Below are positions 34,405 to 43,509 of a stretch of DNA of 64,000 bases, piece after piece. Origin of the DNA: Mucilaginibacter sp. (lineage in GTDB: Bacteria; Bacteroidota; Bacteroidia; Sphingobacteriales; Sphingobacteriaceae). The notes beneath the pieces are model-generated. The model worked only from the letters and a program-made list of their open reading frames with translations, did not search any database and had not been told where the DNA came from. A program made the position numbers and the translations under genes. Location of the stretch: NCBI RefSeq assembly GCF_025362475.1, contig NZ_JANYGH010000002.1, positions 1 to 64,000 on the forward strand, in the 5' to 3' direction. The first letter of the stretch is position 1. Every line of letters starts with the position of its first letter.

Positions 34405-36105
34405 TTACCAGAACTTAACATAAAGCGCGGTAAGTAATAACAGCGTTACTATAATTAATGCCAGGGTTGATTTCTCTACCTTGAACATGCTACTTGGTAT
34501 ATCGAACGCTTTAGGGTTTTCCTTAGGCCCTGCAAAGCTAACAGCCACCATCACTATAATAGTGAACAGGAATGATAGGCCCATACAGATCAGGAACGGA
34601 ATCTCGTAACCGCCCTTGCCATTAGGGAATGCGGTGTACAAAAAGGTTTCGTGTCCAAACAAGGCCGGGGCATAGTTATTAAACAATACCGACATGGCGA
34701 AGCCTGTGAGGATACCCGCGATAGCCGCTGCACCGGTGGTGCGTTTCCAAAAGAAACCTAATATGAATATGGCAAATATCCCGGGGCTAATAAAGCCGGT
34801 GTATTTTTGGATGAAAGTGAAGCCACCTTCGCCGCCAATGCCCAAAAGATCTTTCCAGGTTAATATAATGGAGAAGATAAGAGCCGCAAGAATAGCTATT
34901 TTACCTACAATAACCATTTTCTTTTCGCTGGCATCCTTGCTGATATGCTTTTTGTAAATATCCAGGGTGAAAATGGTACTGATACTGTTAGCCTTACCAG
35001 CAAGTGAAGCCACAATAGCAGCAGTAAGCGCCGCAACCGAAAGCCCTTTTAAGCCCGTAGGTAAAAAGCCAAGTACGGCCGAATAAGCGTTATCTGAATT
35101 AAAATGCCCGCCCGATGCCATTTCATGCTGCAGGCCACCATTTTTGTACAATACATAAGCCGCAATACCCGGTAAAACTACAATGACAGGCATAGCCAGT
35201 TTCATTAAACCGGCAAACAGGATACCCGTACGGGCGGTTTTCAAATCGGCACCCAGGGCGCGTTGGGTAATGTATTGGTTACATCCCCAGTAGTTAAGGT
35301 TCACTATCCACTGGCCTGCAAAATACATCGCTATACCCGGCAGTGCCAGGTATTTATTGATCTCGGCTTGCGATGCGCCAGCTTTTGGCTTGGCCATCAT
35401 CATTTTAAAGTGATCGGGGGCGTCTTTAACCATAGCGTTTAAACCCGCCATGGCATCTTTACCTAAACCAAAATGCTCGCTCACTAATGTAAGGGCAATA
35501 TAGGTGGTAGCCAAACCGCCAACAACTAAAACAAGCACTTGTATAACATCGGTAAAACCGATAACCTTCATGCCACCCAGCGTAATAAACAAGGCAAAAA
35601 TAGCCAGCCCGATAATGATTTCGTGCAGGTATCCGCCACCGGCCAGGCTGTTTATAGCCAATGCACCCAGGTAAAGTATAGATGTTAAATTAACAAACAC
35701 ATATAAAAACAACCAAAATATGGCCATCACAAAGCTCACTGTTTCGTTATAACGGGTATGCAGAAACTGTGGCATCGTGAAGATCTTATTCTTCAGATAC
35801 ACAGGTACAAACCATACTGCCACTATAATAAGGGCTATAGCGGCTACCCACTCATACGCTGCAACAGCCAAACCAACAGCAAATCCCTGGCCGCTGGTAC
35901 CTATAAACTGCTCGGCCGAAATATTTGAAGCAATAAGTGAGGCCCCGATAGCCCACCAGGTAAGCGAACCTTCGGCAAGGAAAAAATCATGACTGGCCGA
36001 GATACTGGCTTTTTTTTTGCGGCTGTACACCCAGTAACCATAGCTGGATACCACAACAAAATAGATCACGAAAATGGCGTAATCAATGGTTTCAAATTTA
36101 TTCAT
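34405..36105 (-). CDS. Sodium/sugar symporter (SSS family, vSGLT-like)
   Basis: A 566-residue inner-membrane protein with about 14 helices. The SSS-family segments DFFLAEGSLTWWAIGASLIASNISAEQFIGTSGQGF and LGGMKVIGFTDVIQVLVLVVGG are clear. Such symporters import a pentose or hexose with sodium. Next to araA/araB/araD it most likely carries L-arabinose released in the periplasm. A 953-base gap and a hairpin terminator separate it from araA, so it probably has its own promoter in 36106-36350. A terminator follows the gene. Confidence 0.9.
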   Translation of the reverse strand: MNKFETIDYAIFVIYFVVVSSYGYWVYSRKKKASISASHDFFLAEGSLTWWAIGASLIASNISAEQFIGTSGQGFAVGLAVAAYEWVAAIALIIVAVWFVPVYLKNKIFTMPQFLHTRYNETVSFVMAIFWLFLYVFVNLTSILYLGALAINSLAGGGYLHEIIIGLAIFALFITLGGMKVIGFTDVIQVLVLVVGGLATTYIALTLVSEHFGLGKDAMAGLNAMVKDAPDHFKMMMAKPKAGASQAEINKYLALPGIAMYFAGQWIVNLNYWGCNQYITQRALGADLKTARTGILFAGLMKLAMPVIVVLPGIAAYVLYKNGGLQHEMASGGHFNSDNAYSAVLGFLPTGLKGLSVAALTAAIVASLAGKANSISTIFTLDIYKKHISKDASEKKMVIVGKIAILAALIFSIILTWKDLLGIGGEGGFTFIQKYTGFISPGIFAIFILGFFWKRTTGAAAIAGILTGFAMSVLFNNYAPALFGHETFLYTAFPNGKGGYEIPFLICMGLSFLFTIIVMVAVSFAGPKENPKAFDIPSSMFKVEKSTLALIIVTLLLLTALYVKFW

Positions 36106-36359
36106 AAATTGGGTTTAATTAGTTTGTTTAATTAGCTCTTTTTTATTTTATTGTTTAAAACAGGCTCCCGGAATCCCATCGTAGGTTGCCTGTTTGGTGA
36201 TATTTAATTTAAAAACGCAATGAGCCGTGGGACTAACCCATATTACCAGGTTTTAAAGCTTCATAAGTCTTTTGTAGCTTTATTTTATGATCCTGTTGCG
36301 GTTTTGTTGCGTTTTGTAAAATATGACAATTGGTATTTATTTGATTATTAAATAGATAG

Positions 36360-36402
36360 AAAAAAGTGTTGTTTCGCTTGTTGCGCAACACAACACTTTT
36401 TT
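36360..36402 (-). terminator. Hairpin terminator between araA and the symporter gene
   Basis: A perfect 13-bp stem (AAAAAAGTGTTGT at 36360-36372 and ACAACACTTTTTT at 36390-36402) with a 17-base loop. A-tract and T-tract flank both sides, so it can work on either strand. It lies between two minus-strand genes and most likely ends the araB-araD-araA transcript before the symporter promoter. Confidence 0.7.
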
Positions 36403-36551
36403 CGTTTTCTTATCCTTGCTCCTTAATCTCTCCATCCTTGTTCCAATAAGGGCGTTTCCCTACGGGCCGGGCTATCCGTTCATACGCCTGCAGGCATTAC
36501 ACGCAGGCCGGTATCCACTGCTATCCCTAACGCGGATCAATCGTAACATAT

Positions 36552-36646
36552 GTCATTGCGATTGCAGTAATCGGGAACTATCCCCGTCAAACATGCAGGT
36601 TGTTTACCCCTGTACAGTTCGCGATTGCTTCGTGCCTCGCAATGAC
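36552..36646. repeat. Palindromic intergenic repeat, family B (copy 2)
   Basis: The right half (GCGATTGCTTCGTGCCTCGCAATGACAT) is well preserved. The left half is diverged (TGTCATTGCGATTGCAGTAATC). It is the first of three repeat elements packed in the 953-base gap 36106-37058, which contains no credible gene. Confidence 0.75.
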
Positions 36647-36673
36647 ATGTTGGATTTTGAGGCGTGCGGGCCT

Positions 36674-36746
36674 GTCAGTCTGAGCCTGTCGAAGACTCGC
36701 GCGCGCAGAGGCCTTTGCCCACATGCTTCGACAGGCTCAGCAGGAC
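36674..36746. repeat. Palindromic intergenic repeat, family C
   Basis: Inverted arms GTCAGTCTGAGCCTGTCGAAG and CTTCGACAGGCTCAGCAGGAC are each broken by one or two mismatches around a GC-rich centre. It is the only copy of this family seen in the window. Confidence 0.7.
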
Positions 36747-36826
36747 AGCCCTTTTTTAAATATCCTTTCTCCTTCAGAGCCCCGCCGGATTTTATTCTCG
36801 CAATGACATGTTTGCAACAAAAACCT

Positions 36827-36922
36827 TTTGTCATCCTGAACGGAGTGAAGGATCTATTCTTCTCCATGCTTCTTCGCCCTGTACAGTCTGCAAATAGATC
36901 CTTCGTTCCTCAGGATGACAAA
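36827..36922. repeat. Palindromic intergenic repeat, family A (copy 4)
   Basis: The arms (TTTGTCATCCTGAACGG, GAAGGATCTATT; AATAGATCCTTC, TCAGGATGACAAA) and the centre CGCCCTGTACAGTCTG match copy 1 at 8461-8556 nearly base for base and in the same orientation. A family B fragment (TCTCGCAATGACATG) precedes it. Confidence 0.85.
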
Positions 36923-37058
36923 CCGTTTTAAAATGTCATTTGCCTTTCAATATTCTTCGGGTTTTATTCCTCGCAATGTCATACTTGCTTTAGCATTTAA
37001 CCTACTACCATGCAAATCAAAAGTCTCCCCCTTCAGGGGGAGATTTAGAGGGGGCTTC

Positions 37059-38549
37059 CTACCTATATGCCACCTCATTCCACAATATCTCATTTCTGAA
37101 TTGTGGGATAGTGGTATCCTTGCCAATCCTCAAAAATTCAATGCCGGCCATATCAGCAAAATCCTGCATATGCGCGGCGGTAAGGTTTTGGCTGTAGGCT
37201 GTATGGTGTGCACCGCCACCGTAGATCCAGGCTGCGCAGCCGGTTTTCATATCGGGCAGTGGTTTCCATAGCACACGGGCCACAGGCAGGTTTGGTAAAT
37301 CTTCAACCGGTTCAACGGCTTCCACTTCGTTTATCAACAGGCGGAAACGGTTACCCATATCCACGATAGACGCGTTAAGTGCGGCACCGCCAGCCACATT
37401 GAATACCAAACGTGCAGGATCGGCTTTGCCGCCAATACCTAATGCATGAACCTCTAATGAAGCTTTGCCGTTAGCTAAAGAAGCATCCACTTCTAACATG
37501 TGTGAGCCTAAAACCAGTGCATTATCCGGATCGAAGTGGTAGGTGTAATCTTCCATGAAAGCGTTACCACCAGCCAAACCGGCTCCCATTACTTTAAAGG
37601 CACGTACCAGGGCAGCTGTTTTCCAGTCACCTTCACCGGCAAAGCCAAAACCATCGGCCATTAAACGTTGCGCCGCAATACCCGGTAGCTGTAACATGCC
37701 ATGCAGATCTTCAAAAGTATCCGAGAAGCCTTTAAAGCCTCCATCAACCAAAAACTTACGTAAACCAATCTCAATCTTAGCAGCCTCGTAAACCGATGAA
37801 TACCTGGCGCCTCCTTTTTTAAGATCATCTGCCATGGTATAAGTTGCCTCATACTCATCTGTTAAAGCAGTAATTGCTTCTTCGCTTACCGCGTTGATCA
37901 CGGCAACCACGTCGCCAATGCCATAGGTATTTACCGAGAAACCGAACTTTAACTCAGCCTCTACTTTATCACCATCGGTAACAGCAACAAAACGCATATT
38001 ATCACCAAAGCGAACAAATTTGGCACCTTGCCAATCGTGCCAGCCGGCTGCGGCGCGGGTCCAGGTTTCTATCTCGGCCAAAGCCTCGGTATCCTGCCAG
38101 TGGCCAACAACTACTTTGCGGTTAATGCGCATACGTGATACCATAAAGCCAAACTCACGGTCGCCATGGGCGCTTTGGTTCAGGTTCATGAAATCCATAT
38201 CAATGCTGCTCCATGGAATATCGCGGTTAAATTGGGTATGCAGGTGCAGCATTGGCTTTTTCAGGATGCTTAGCCCACGGATCCACATTTTGGCCGGACT
38301 AAAGGTGTGCATCCAGGTGATGATACCGATACAGTTTTCCGCTACGTTGGCAGCCTGCAGGGTTTCATAAATTTCTTCCGGTGATTTTACAACGGGTTTG
38401 TAAACCACACGTACAGGGATATTTCCGGCTGCATCTATCCCGGCTGCAATTTCCTGGGAATGTTCGGCAACCTTCTTTAAAGTTTCTTCTCCGTATAAGT
38501 TTTGGCTTCCTGTAATAAACCAAACTTCAAATTTTTTAAGATCGATCAT
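37059..38549 (-). CDS. araA: L-arabinose isomerase
   Basis: A 496-residue cytoplasmic enzyme of normal family length. It converts L-arabinose to L-ribulose using a divalent metal. The start [27 protein letters not shown] and the blocks [15 protein letters not shown] and [11 protein letters not shown] are typical, and the C-terminal metal-site region ([26 protein letters not shown]) is complete. It is the last gene of the araB-araD-GH27-araA transcript, 58 bases after the GH27 gene. Confidence 0.97.
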   Translation of the reverse strand: MIDLKKFEVWFITGSQNLYGEETLKKVAEHSQEIAAGIDAAGNIPVRVVYKPVVKSPEEIYETLQAANVAENCIGIITWMHTFSPAKMWIRGLSILKKPMLHLHTQFNRDIPWSSIDMDFMNLNQSAHGDREFGFMVSRMRINRKVVVGHWQDTEALAEIETWTRAAAGWHDWQGAKFVRFGDNMRFVAVTDGDKVEAELKFGFSVNTYGIGDVVAVINAVSEEAITALTDEYEATYTMADDLKKGGARYSSVYEAAKIEIGLRKFLVDGGFKGFSDTFEDLHGMLQLPGIAAQRLMADGFGFAGEGDWKTAALVRAFKVMGAGLAGGNAFMEDYTYHFDPDNALVLGSHMLEVDASLANGKASLEVHALGIGGKADPARLVFNVAGGAALNASIVDMGNRFRLLINEVEAVEPVEDLPNLPVARVLWKPLPDMKTGCAAWIYGGGAHHTAYSQNLTAAHMQDFADMAGIEFLRIGKDTTIPQFRNEILWNEVAYR

Positions 38550-38607
38550 TGTATAATTAGTGATTTATTGAATTAGCGAATGGGTGATTTATATAATGGT
38601 TAATGTT

Positions 38608-39978
38608 TTAATTGCTTGCCGGCGATAGCCTTAACAAGGTAGCACCGTGCAGATTAATGTTTTGCTGGTAGCCTTTTTTAAATTGGCCAATATCTTGTTT
38701 CTTCCACAGGTCGCGCACCTTTATTTTGCCTTTGAGGCCAATGGCTGCAAAATCAATGGCTATGCTTTTGTTGGTATCGCCAATGTTGAAAAGTGCGGCA
38801 TAAATATCCTTACTGCCCGGTATTTGTGAGTACCAAACCATGGCGCCATCTTTTTTATACAATTGGCGCGGGTTTGTTCCTTTCTGATTGGCAGCAAGTA
38901 CCTCATCATTGGTAAATAATTTCAGTTCAAATTCCCGGTTCTCGGGCAGGTTGCCGCCTATCATCAGGGGCGACCGGTAAATGCTCCAGAAAGTCATGTG
39001 GGTATATTCCTCATCCTCGGTAAAGCGGCTAAAGCGCTCCTGGCCAACGGGGCCGCGTTTGCTCAGCTTGCCTATCTGTATCATATCGCAATCAGGCCAG
39101 TGACCGGGGCCACCTACGCCTTCCCAGCTTTTGGCATAGTCAAACATGTGGAGGATCTCTTTCCAGTTATCCCAAAAATCATCGGCCATGCGCCACATAT
39201 TAGCGTATTTAGTGGCATGCGCGGCCTGTGCAACAGGAGTTTCACCTGGCGAAAGGCTTAATACTATTTGTCTGCCGCAATTTTGAATCGCTTTTTGGTA
39301 TCCTTCAATTTCGGCGTTACTGTAAGGGCGCGAAAGGTCATCTACCTTAATAAAATCTACCCCCCATGAAGCGTAAAGCTCCAATAGCGAGTTTAGGTAT
39401 TCCTGCGCACCAGGCTTTTTCATGTCCAGTCCGTACATGTGGTTCATCCAGGGGCATTTGGAATTAGTATCGGCAACCATATCGGCGGTTATGTTATTAG
39501 TGCCTTTAATGGGTGATTTTGCCCAATAAGCCTGCCTCGGGATGCCACGCATTACATGAATGCCGAATTTTAAACCTTTACCATGTACATAATCAGCTAA
39601 AGGCTTAAAACCATTACCTCCAAAAGCCGAGGGGAACTTGGTAGGCTGTGGTGTTAACCTGCCCCATTTATCCATGGTAAGCCAAGGCAAATAGGAACCA
39701 TCCTGAAGTCGTAACTGAAAGGGATTGCCAATGTTACTTCCCGGCGGGTTGTCGTACGACCATAAAAAATCAACCACGATGTACTCCCAGCCATGCGGTT
39801 TCAGGTATTGGGCCATGTAATCGGTGTTGGCTTTCACCTCGTCTTCATGTACAGCCGAGCCGAAACAGTTATAGCTGTTCCAACCCATGGGTGGGGTAGC
39901 GGCTACGGTTTGTGCCGATGCTTTTGCACCCAGCAAACCCGCTGCCAGGATAATGATATATTGCAGTGATGTTTTCAT
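38608..39978 (-). CDS. GH27 glycoside hydrolase (probable beta-L-arabinopyranosidase or alpha-galactosidase)
   Basis: A 456-residue secreted enzyme (signal peptide ending KASAQ). The GH27 fold begins PPMGWNSYNCFG. The nucleophile Asp213 is in FIKVDDLSR (KYDNC in most alpha-galactosidases) and the acid/base is Asp266 or Asp267 in WRMADDFWDNW. The changed residues around the nucleophile suggest a non-standard substrate. Its place between araD and araA, one base from araD, points to L-arabinopyranose release, an activity known in GH27, but alpha-galactosidase activity is not excluded. Confidence 0.85.
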   Translation of the reverse strand: MKTSLQYIIILAAGLLGAKASAQTVAATPPMGWNSYNCFGSAVHEDEVKANTDYMAQYLKPHGWEYIVVDFLWSYDNPPGSNIGNPFQLRLQDGSYLPWLTMDKWGRLTPQPTKFPSAFGGNGFKPLADYVHGKGLKFGIHVMRGIPRQAYWAKSPIKGTNNITADMVADTNSKCPWMNHMYGLDMKKPGAQEYLNSLLELYASWGVDFIKVDDLSRPYSNAEIEGYQKAIQNCGRQIVLSLSPGETPVAQAAHATKYANMWRMADDFWDNWKEILHMFDYAKSWEGVGGPGHWPDCDMIQIGKLSKRGPVGQERFSRFTEDEEYTHMTFWSIYRSPLMIGGNLPENREFELKLFTNDEVLAANQKGTNPRQLYKKDGAMVWYSQIPGSKDIYAALFNIGDTNKSIAIDFAAIGLKGKIKVRDLWKKQDIGQFKKGYQQNINLHGATLLRLSPASN

Positions 39979-40677
39979 TTATTGGCCGTAATAAGAATTT
40001 GGTCCGTGTTTGCGTTCGAAATGCTTTTTGATAAGCGAATCTTTTAGGCGAGGGGCCTGGTTATTAATTTGCTCGGTTAAATAGGCCATTTGTGCCACAG
40101 CTTCTAACACGGCGCTATTGTAAACCGCTTTGTGCGCGGTTTTGCCCCAGGTAAAAGGAGCGTGATTACCAACTAAAACCATTTCTACCTCGTTGTAATC
40201 CAATCCCTCAGCCGTAAAATGATCCATGATCTGGAAACCGGTTTGGTATTCGTAATCGCCTTCAATCATTTCATCGCTCATAGGCGGGGCACAAGGGATA
40301 TCGGCCGTCAGGTGATCTGCGTGTGTAGTACCGAAGATAGGGATGCAGCGTTGTGATTGCGCCCAGGCAGTGCCATAGGTTGAATGGGTATGCACAATAC
40401 CCCCAATGTTTGGCCAGTGTTTATATAATACGGCGTGGGTCTGTGTATCTGATGATGGGCGTAGGTCGCCTTCAATAATAACCCCATCAAAGTTAACAAT
40501 CACCATTTTTTCGGGTGATAAATCTTCATAAGGCACCCCGCTTGGTTTTATAGCGAAAACTTCCAAAGCCCTGTCGGCAGCGCTTACGTTACCAAAAGTG
40601 AACAGCACCAGGCCGAGTTTGGGCAGCTGCATATTAGCGTCATAAGCAGCTTGTTTTATATGTTGATACTTGCTCAT
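39979..40677 (-). CDS. araD: L-ribulose-5-phosphate 4-epimerase
   Basis: A 232-residue class II aldolase/epimerase of standard length. Zinc-site histidines lie in GIVHTHSTYGTAWAQ and in the LVGNHAPFTWGKTAHKAVYN segment. FGNVSAADR and FAIKPSGVPYEDLSPEKMVIV form the phosphate-binding part. It turns L-ribulose-5-phosphate into D-xylulose-5-phosphate. Its ATG overlaps the stop codon of araB by 4 bases, so the two are translationally coupled. Confidence 0.96.
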   Translation of the reverse strand: MSKYQHIKQAAYDANMQLPKLGLVLFTFGNVSAADRALEVFAIKPSGVPYEDLSPEKMVIVNFDGVIIEGDLRPSSDTQTHAVLYKHWPNIGGIVHTHSTYGTAWAQSQRCIPIFGTTHADHLTADIPCAPPMSDEMIEGDYEYQTGFQIMDHFTAEGLDYNEVEMVLVGNHAPFTWGKTAHKAVYNSAVLEAVAQMAYLTEQINNQAPRLKDSLIKKHFERKHGPNSYYGQ

Positions 40678-42392
40678 GCTAAAACTGAATTATCTGCTAA
40701 GCTTTGGGTTGATTTATCTGCAATTTGCTGTGCAATAAAACTGCCTAAGGTTTTATATTTATTATAACGTGCCAGGTAAGCAGCTTCCAGATCTTTATTA
40801 GGATAATACTCCACATCAAATCCACGACCCATGGCTTGCATGGCATCTTCAACGGTTGGGTAAATACCTGCAACAACGGCTGCAAACATGGCTGCACCCA
40901 AAGCGCAGGTGTGTTTAAACTGGTGAATGCGGATAGGCATGCCCAATACATCGGCCATCATCTGCATCACAAAAGGTGATTTTTTGGCAACGCCACCAAT
41001 ACCGATAATACCTTTAACCGGGATACCTTCGCTAATGAAGCGCTCAACAATGCTTTTAGCGCCAAAACAGGTAGCCTCGGCCAGTGAACGGAAAACGCGT
41101 GGCGCATCGCTGCCCAAACCTAAACCGGTTATTGCGCCTTTCAGTTCCTGGTTGGCATCCGGTGTGCGGCGGCCGTTAAACCAATCTATTGATAGCTCGT
41201 TGTCAAAATCTAAAGGTAAAAGGGCTGCCTGCCTGCTTAATTCAGGTATGATCAGTTCGGCCATTTCGGCTTTTAGTGCTTCGGCCGTAGCTGCATCTAT
41301 TACTGTTGATTGTGATAACAAGTTATTTAAAGGCCATAAAAGCACATTTTTAAACCAGGCATACGTATCGCCAAAGGCAGATTGACCGGCTTCTAAACCT
41401 GTCATACCCGGAATAACGGAGCCATTTACCTGCCCGCAAATACCGCGTACCAGTTTGCCATCAATCTCTGCAGACGGAGCAACCAAAATGTCACAGGTTG
41501 ATGTACCCATTACCTTACTTAAGTGGTAAGGTTCAATTTGGCCACCAACCGCGCCCATATGTGCATCAAAAGCACCGGTACCTACAATTACATCTGTAGA
41601 TAAACCCAATCTTTCGGCCCATTCAGCGCTTAAAGTTCCGGCGGCTTCATCGGCGGTATAGGTTTCTGTAAATAGTTTAGCGGTAATGCCTTTCAATAAA
41701 GGATCAAGTGAAGAAAAGAATTCATCGGGCGGCAGGCCACCAAACTCTTCGGCCCACAAAGCCTTGTGCCCGGCAGAACACCGACCGCGTTTAATCTCTT
41801 TAACATCAGTGCCACCGGTTAGCAGGAAGGGAATCCAATCGCAATGCTCAACCCATGAGTGCAGTGATGTACGTACCAGTTCATCAACCCTTATAATGTG
41901 TAAAAGCTTAGCCCAAAACCACTCGGATGAGTAGATGCCGCCTACATATTTTAAATAATTGATATCAAATTTGGTGGCATGTTCATTAATCTGGGCCGCT
42001 TCTAATACCGAAGTATGATCTTTCCATAAAATGAACATGGCATTGGGGTTTTGTTCAAAACCGGGGGTTAATGCCAACGGTGTACCCGTTTTATCAACCG
42101 CGATAGGGGTTGATCCGGTGGTATCTATGGATAAGCCTTTTACGGCTTTGGCGGCATCAGCACCACCAGCCTTTTGCAGGCAATCTTTAATAGTAGTTTC
42201 TAATCCTTCTATATAATCAAGGGGGTGCTGCCTGAACTGATTCTCCGGGGCATTGCAAAATAATCCTTGCTGCCAACGGGGATAATTGAATACGGATGAG
42301 GCTATTTCTTCGCCGTTTTGCGCATTGATTAATACGGAACGAACAGAGTCGGACCCATAGTCCACTCCAATCACAAATTGGTCTTTACTCAT
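40674..42392 (-). CDS. araB: Ribulokinase
   Basis: A 572-residue FGGY-family kinase. The N-terminal nucleotide motif FVIGVDYGSDSVRSVLIN, the GLSIDTTGSTPI block and the C-terminal GIIGIGGVAKKSPFVMQMMADVL are typical of ribulokinase. It phosphorylates L-ribulose in the cytoplasm. It is the first gene of the minus-strand arabinose operon. A 15-bp palindrome (GTGTTgaagtAACAC) lies 17 bases before its start codon and is a candidate AraR operator. Confidence 0.95.
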   Translation of the reverse strand: MSKDQFVIGVDYGSDSVRSVLINAQNGEEIASSVFNYPRWQQGLFCNAPENQFRQHPLDYIEGLETTIKDCLQKAGGADAAKAVKGLSIDTTGSTPIAVDKTGTPLALTPGFEQNPNAMFILWKDHTSVLEAAQINEHATKFDINYLKYVGGIYSSEWFWAKLLHIIRVDELVRTSLHSWVEHCDWIPFLLTGGTDVKEIKRGRCSAGHKALWAEEFGGLPPDEFFSSLDPLLKGITAKLFTETYTADEAAGTLSAEWAERLGLSTDVIVGTGAFDAHMGAVGGQIEPYHLSKVMGTSTCDILVAPSAEIDGKLVRGICGQVNGSVIPGMTGLEAGQSAFGDTYAWFKNVLLWPLNNLLSQSTVIDAATAEALKAEMAELIIPELSRQAALLPLDFDNELSIDWFNGRRTPDANQELKGAITGLGLGSDAPRVFRSLAEATCFGAKSIVERFISEGIPVKGIIGIGGVAKKSPFVMQMMADVLGMPIRIHQFKHTCALGAAMFAAVVAGIYPTVEDAMQAMGRGFDVEYYPNKDLEAAYLARYNKYKTLGSFIAQQIADKSTQSLADNSVLA

Positions 42393-42408
42393 ATTGGTTT
42401 AATAATTC

Positions 42409-42423
42409 GTGTTGAAGTAACAC
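42409..42423. promoter_or_regulatory. Candidate AraR operator upstream of araB
   Basis: GTGTTgaagtAACAC is a perfect 5-bp inverted repeat with a 5-base spacer. The sixteen bases GTTGAAGTAACACTTA (42411-42426) recur with one difference upstream of the GH51 gene at 54749-54764. A related palindrome lies between araR and galM. Confidence 0.55.
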
Positions 42424-42492
42424 TTATTTTTTTACAATAAAAAATTTTTCTAAAAAAACATTTAAAAAACTATAAAATCTGTTGGTGAAAAT

Positions 42493-43200
42493 TTAATGTA
42501 AAAGGGAATCAGGATTAGGGATGAAATTCATAAATGCCTGAAATTTAGCGTAGTAGTTTTGCATGTTAAGCTGATAATAGTATGCGCCACGCTTGGATCC
42601 TGCTTTGTCTTTGTCATTTTGTTTGATGAGTAATCCGGTGGCTAAAACCCGCTTGCTAAAATTTCGTTTGTCAATTGGCGTATTAAAAACGCTTTCGTAA
42701 AGGGTCTGCAATTGTGGAAGTGTGAACTTGCCGGGTAAAAGTTCAAATAAAATAGGATGCATGGCCGCCTTGTACCTGATGCGTTTTTTTGCAGCCTCCA
42801 CCATTTCCTGTTGATCGAAAATGAGCTTTGGTACACGTTTTAGTGGGAACCATTCTGCATGATAGTCCTTACTTAATTGGGTTTGATACTTATTAATATC
42901 AATTAAGGCAAAGTAAGTAACAGACACTGTGCGCTCTATAGGATCGCGTTTTGTGTTGCCAAATGTGTGTAATTGCTCCAGATAAACCCCCTGAAGCTCG
43001 GTTAGTTGTTTTAAAATGCGGTTGGCCGCCTGGTCTAAACTTTCTTTAGGCTGTACAAATCCGCCCATCAAACTCCAGTTATCTTTCTGTGGCTCGAAAC
43101 TCCTTTTAATAAGCAGAATCTTTAAGGTATCGCCGTCAAACCCGAAGATAATGCAGTCAACTGCCAGTAAAAGTCGTGTTTGTTTGGAATATTTCTGCAT
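42493..43200 (-). CDS. araR: Nudix-type arabinose regulator AraR (NrtR family)
   Basis: The ATG at 43200 gives 235 residues; the longer frame upstream has a poor N-terminus. Residues about 8-145 form a Nudix domain in which the box is incomplete (GGFVQPKESLDQAANRILKQLTELQG lacks the usual REExxEE core), as in NrtR-type sensors that bind but do not cleave. The C-terminal 85 residues form a winged helix (LPQLQTLYESVFNTPIDKRNFSKRVLATGLL). Nudix AraR is the known repressor of L-arabinose genes in Bacteroides. The location between araB and galM with palindromes on both sides fits. Confidence 0.9.
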   Translation of the reverse strand: MQKYSKQTRLLLAVDCIIFGFDGDTLKILLIKRSFEPQKDNWSLMGGFVQPKESLDQAANRILKQLTELQGVYLEQLHTFGNTKRDPIERTVSVTYFALIDINKYQTQLSKDYHAEWFPLKRVPKLIFDQQEMVEAAKKRIRYKAAMHPILFELLPGKFTLPQLQTLYESVFNTPIDKRNFSKRVLATGLLIKQNDKDKAGSKRGAYYYQLNMQNYYAKFQAFMNFIPNPDSLLH

Positions 43201-43305
43201 GTGATTTGGTTTATAAGGATGGTAAATGTAATTTTTTAGATACAGAAAAATCAATTTCAAGTCATTGTTTATTCAGGAAAGGGCTTAAAAATGCATCTGT
43301 ACAGG

Positions 43306-43334
43306 TTTATTTGTGTATTGAGTACACAAATAAA
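43306..43334. promoter_or_regulatory. Perfect 12-bp palindrome, candidate AraR operator between araR and galM
   Basis: TTTATTTGTGTA and TACACAAATAAA are exact reverse complements around a 5-base spacer (TTGAG). The core GTGTAnnnnnTACAC has the same layout as the araB site (GTGTTnnnnnAACAC). It lies 106 bases before the araR start on one side and 176 bases before the galM start on the other. Confidence 0.6.
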
Positions 43335-43337
43335 ATG

Positions 43338-43378
43338 AAAATTATTTTAATTGTTTTTATCACAATTAAAATAATTTT
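43338..43378. promoter_or_regulatory. Perfect 17-bp inverted repeat in the araR-galM gap
   Basis: AAAATTATTTTAATTGT and ACAATTAAAATAATTTT are exact reverse complements with a seven-base loop (TTTTATC). TACCTTAG (43383-43390), a near -7 box for galM, follows at once. The repeat may be an operator or an A/T-rich hairpin acting as terminator for leftward or rightward transcripts. It does not resemble the GTGT palindromes. Confidence 0.6.
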
Positions 43379-43509
43379 ATTCTACCTTAGATTTTAATTA
43401 GGGCGATCAATATGCTCCGATTAAAAAACCAAACACCAATTATAACCAGTAATACCGTTCAATAGGCTTCAATAAAAGGCGATGATGAGCGATAAACTAT
43501 CAAAGAATT

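Noticed and set aside
36416..36931. 171-codon frame on the plus strand
   Set aside because: It runs straight through three palindromic repeat elements and contains repeat-derived peptides such as RDCFVPRND. No domain is recognisable.
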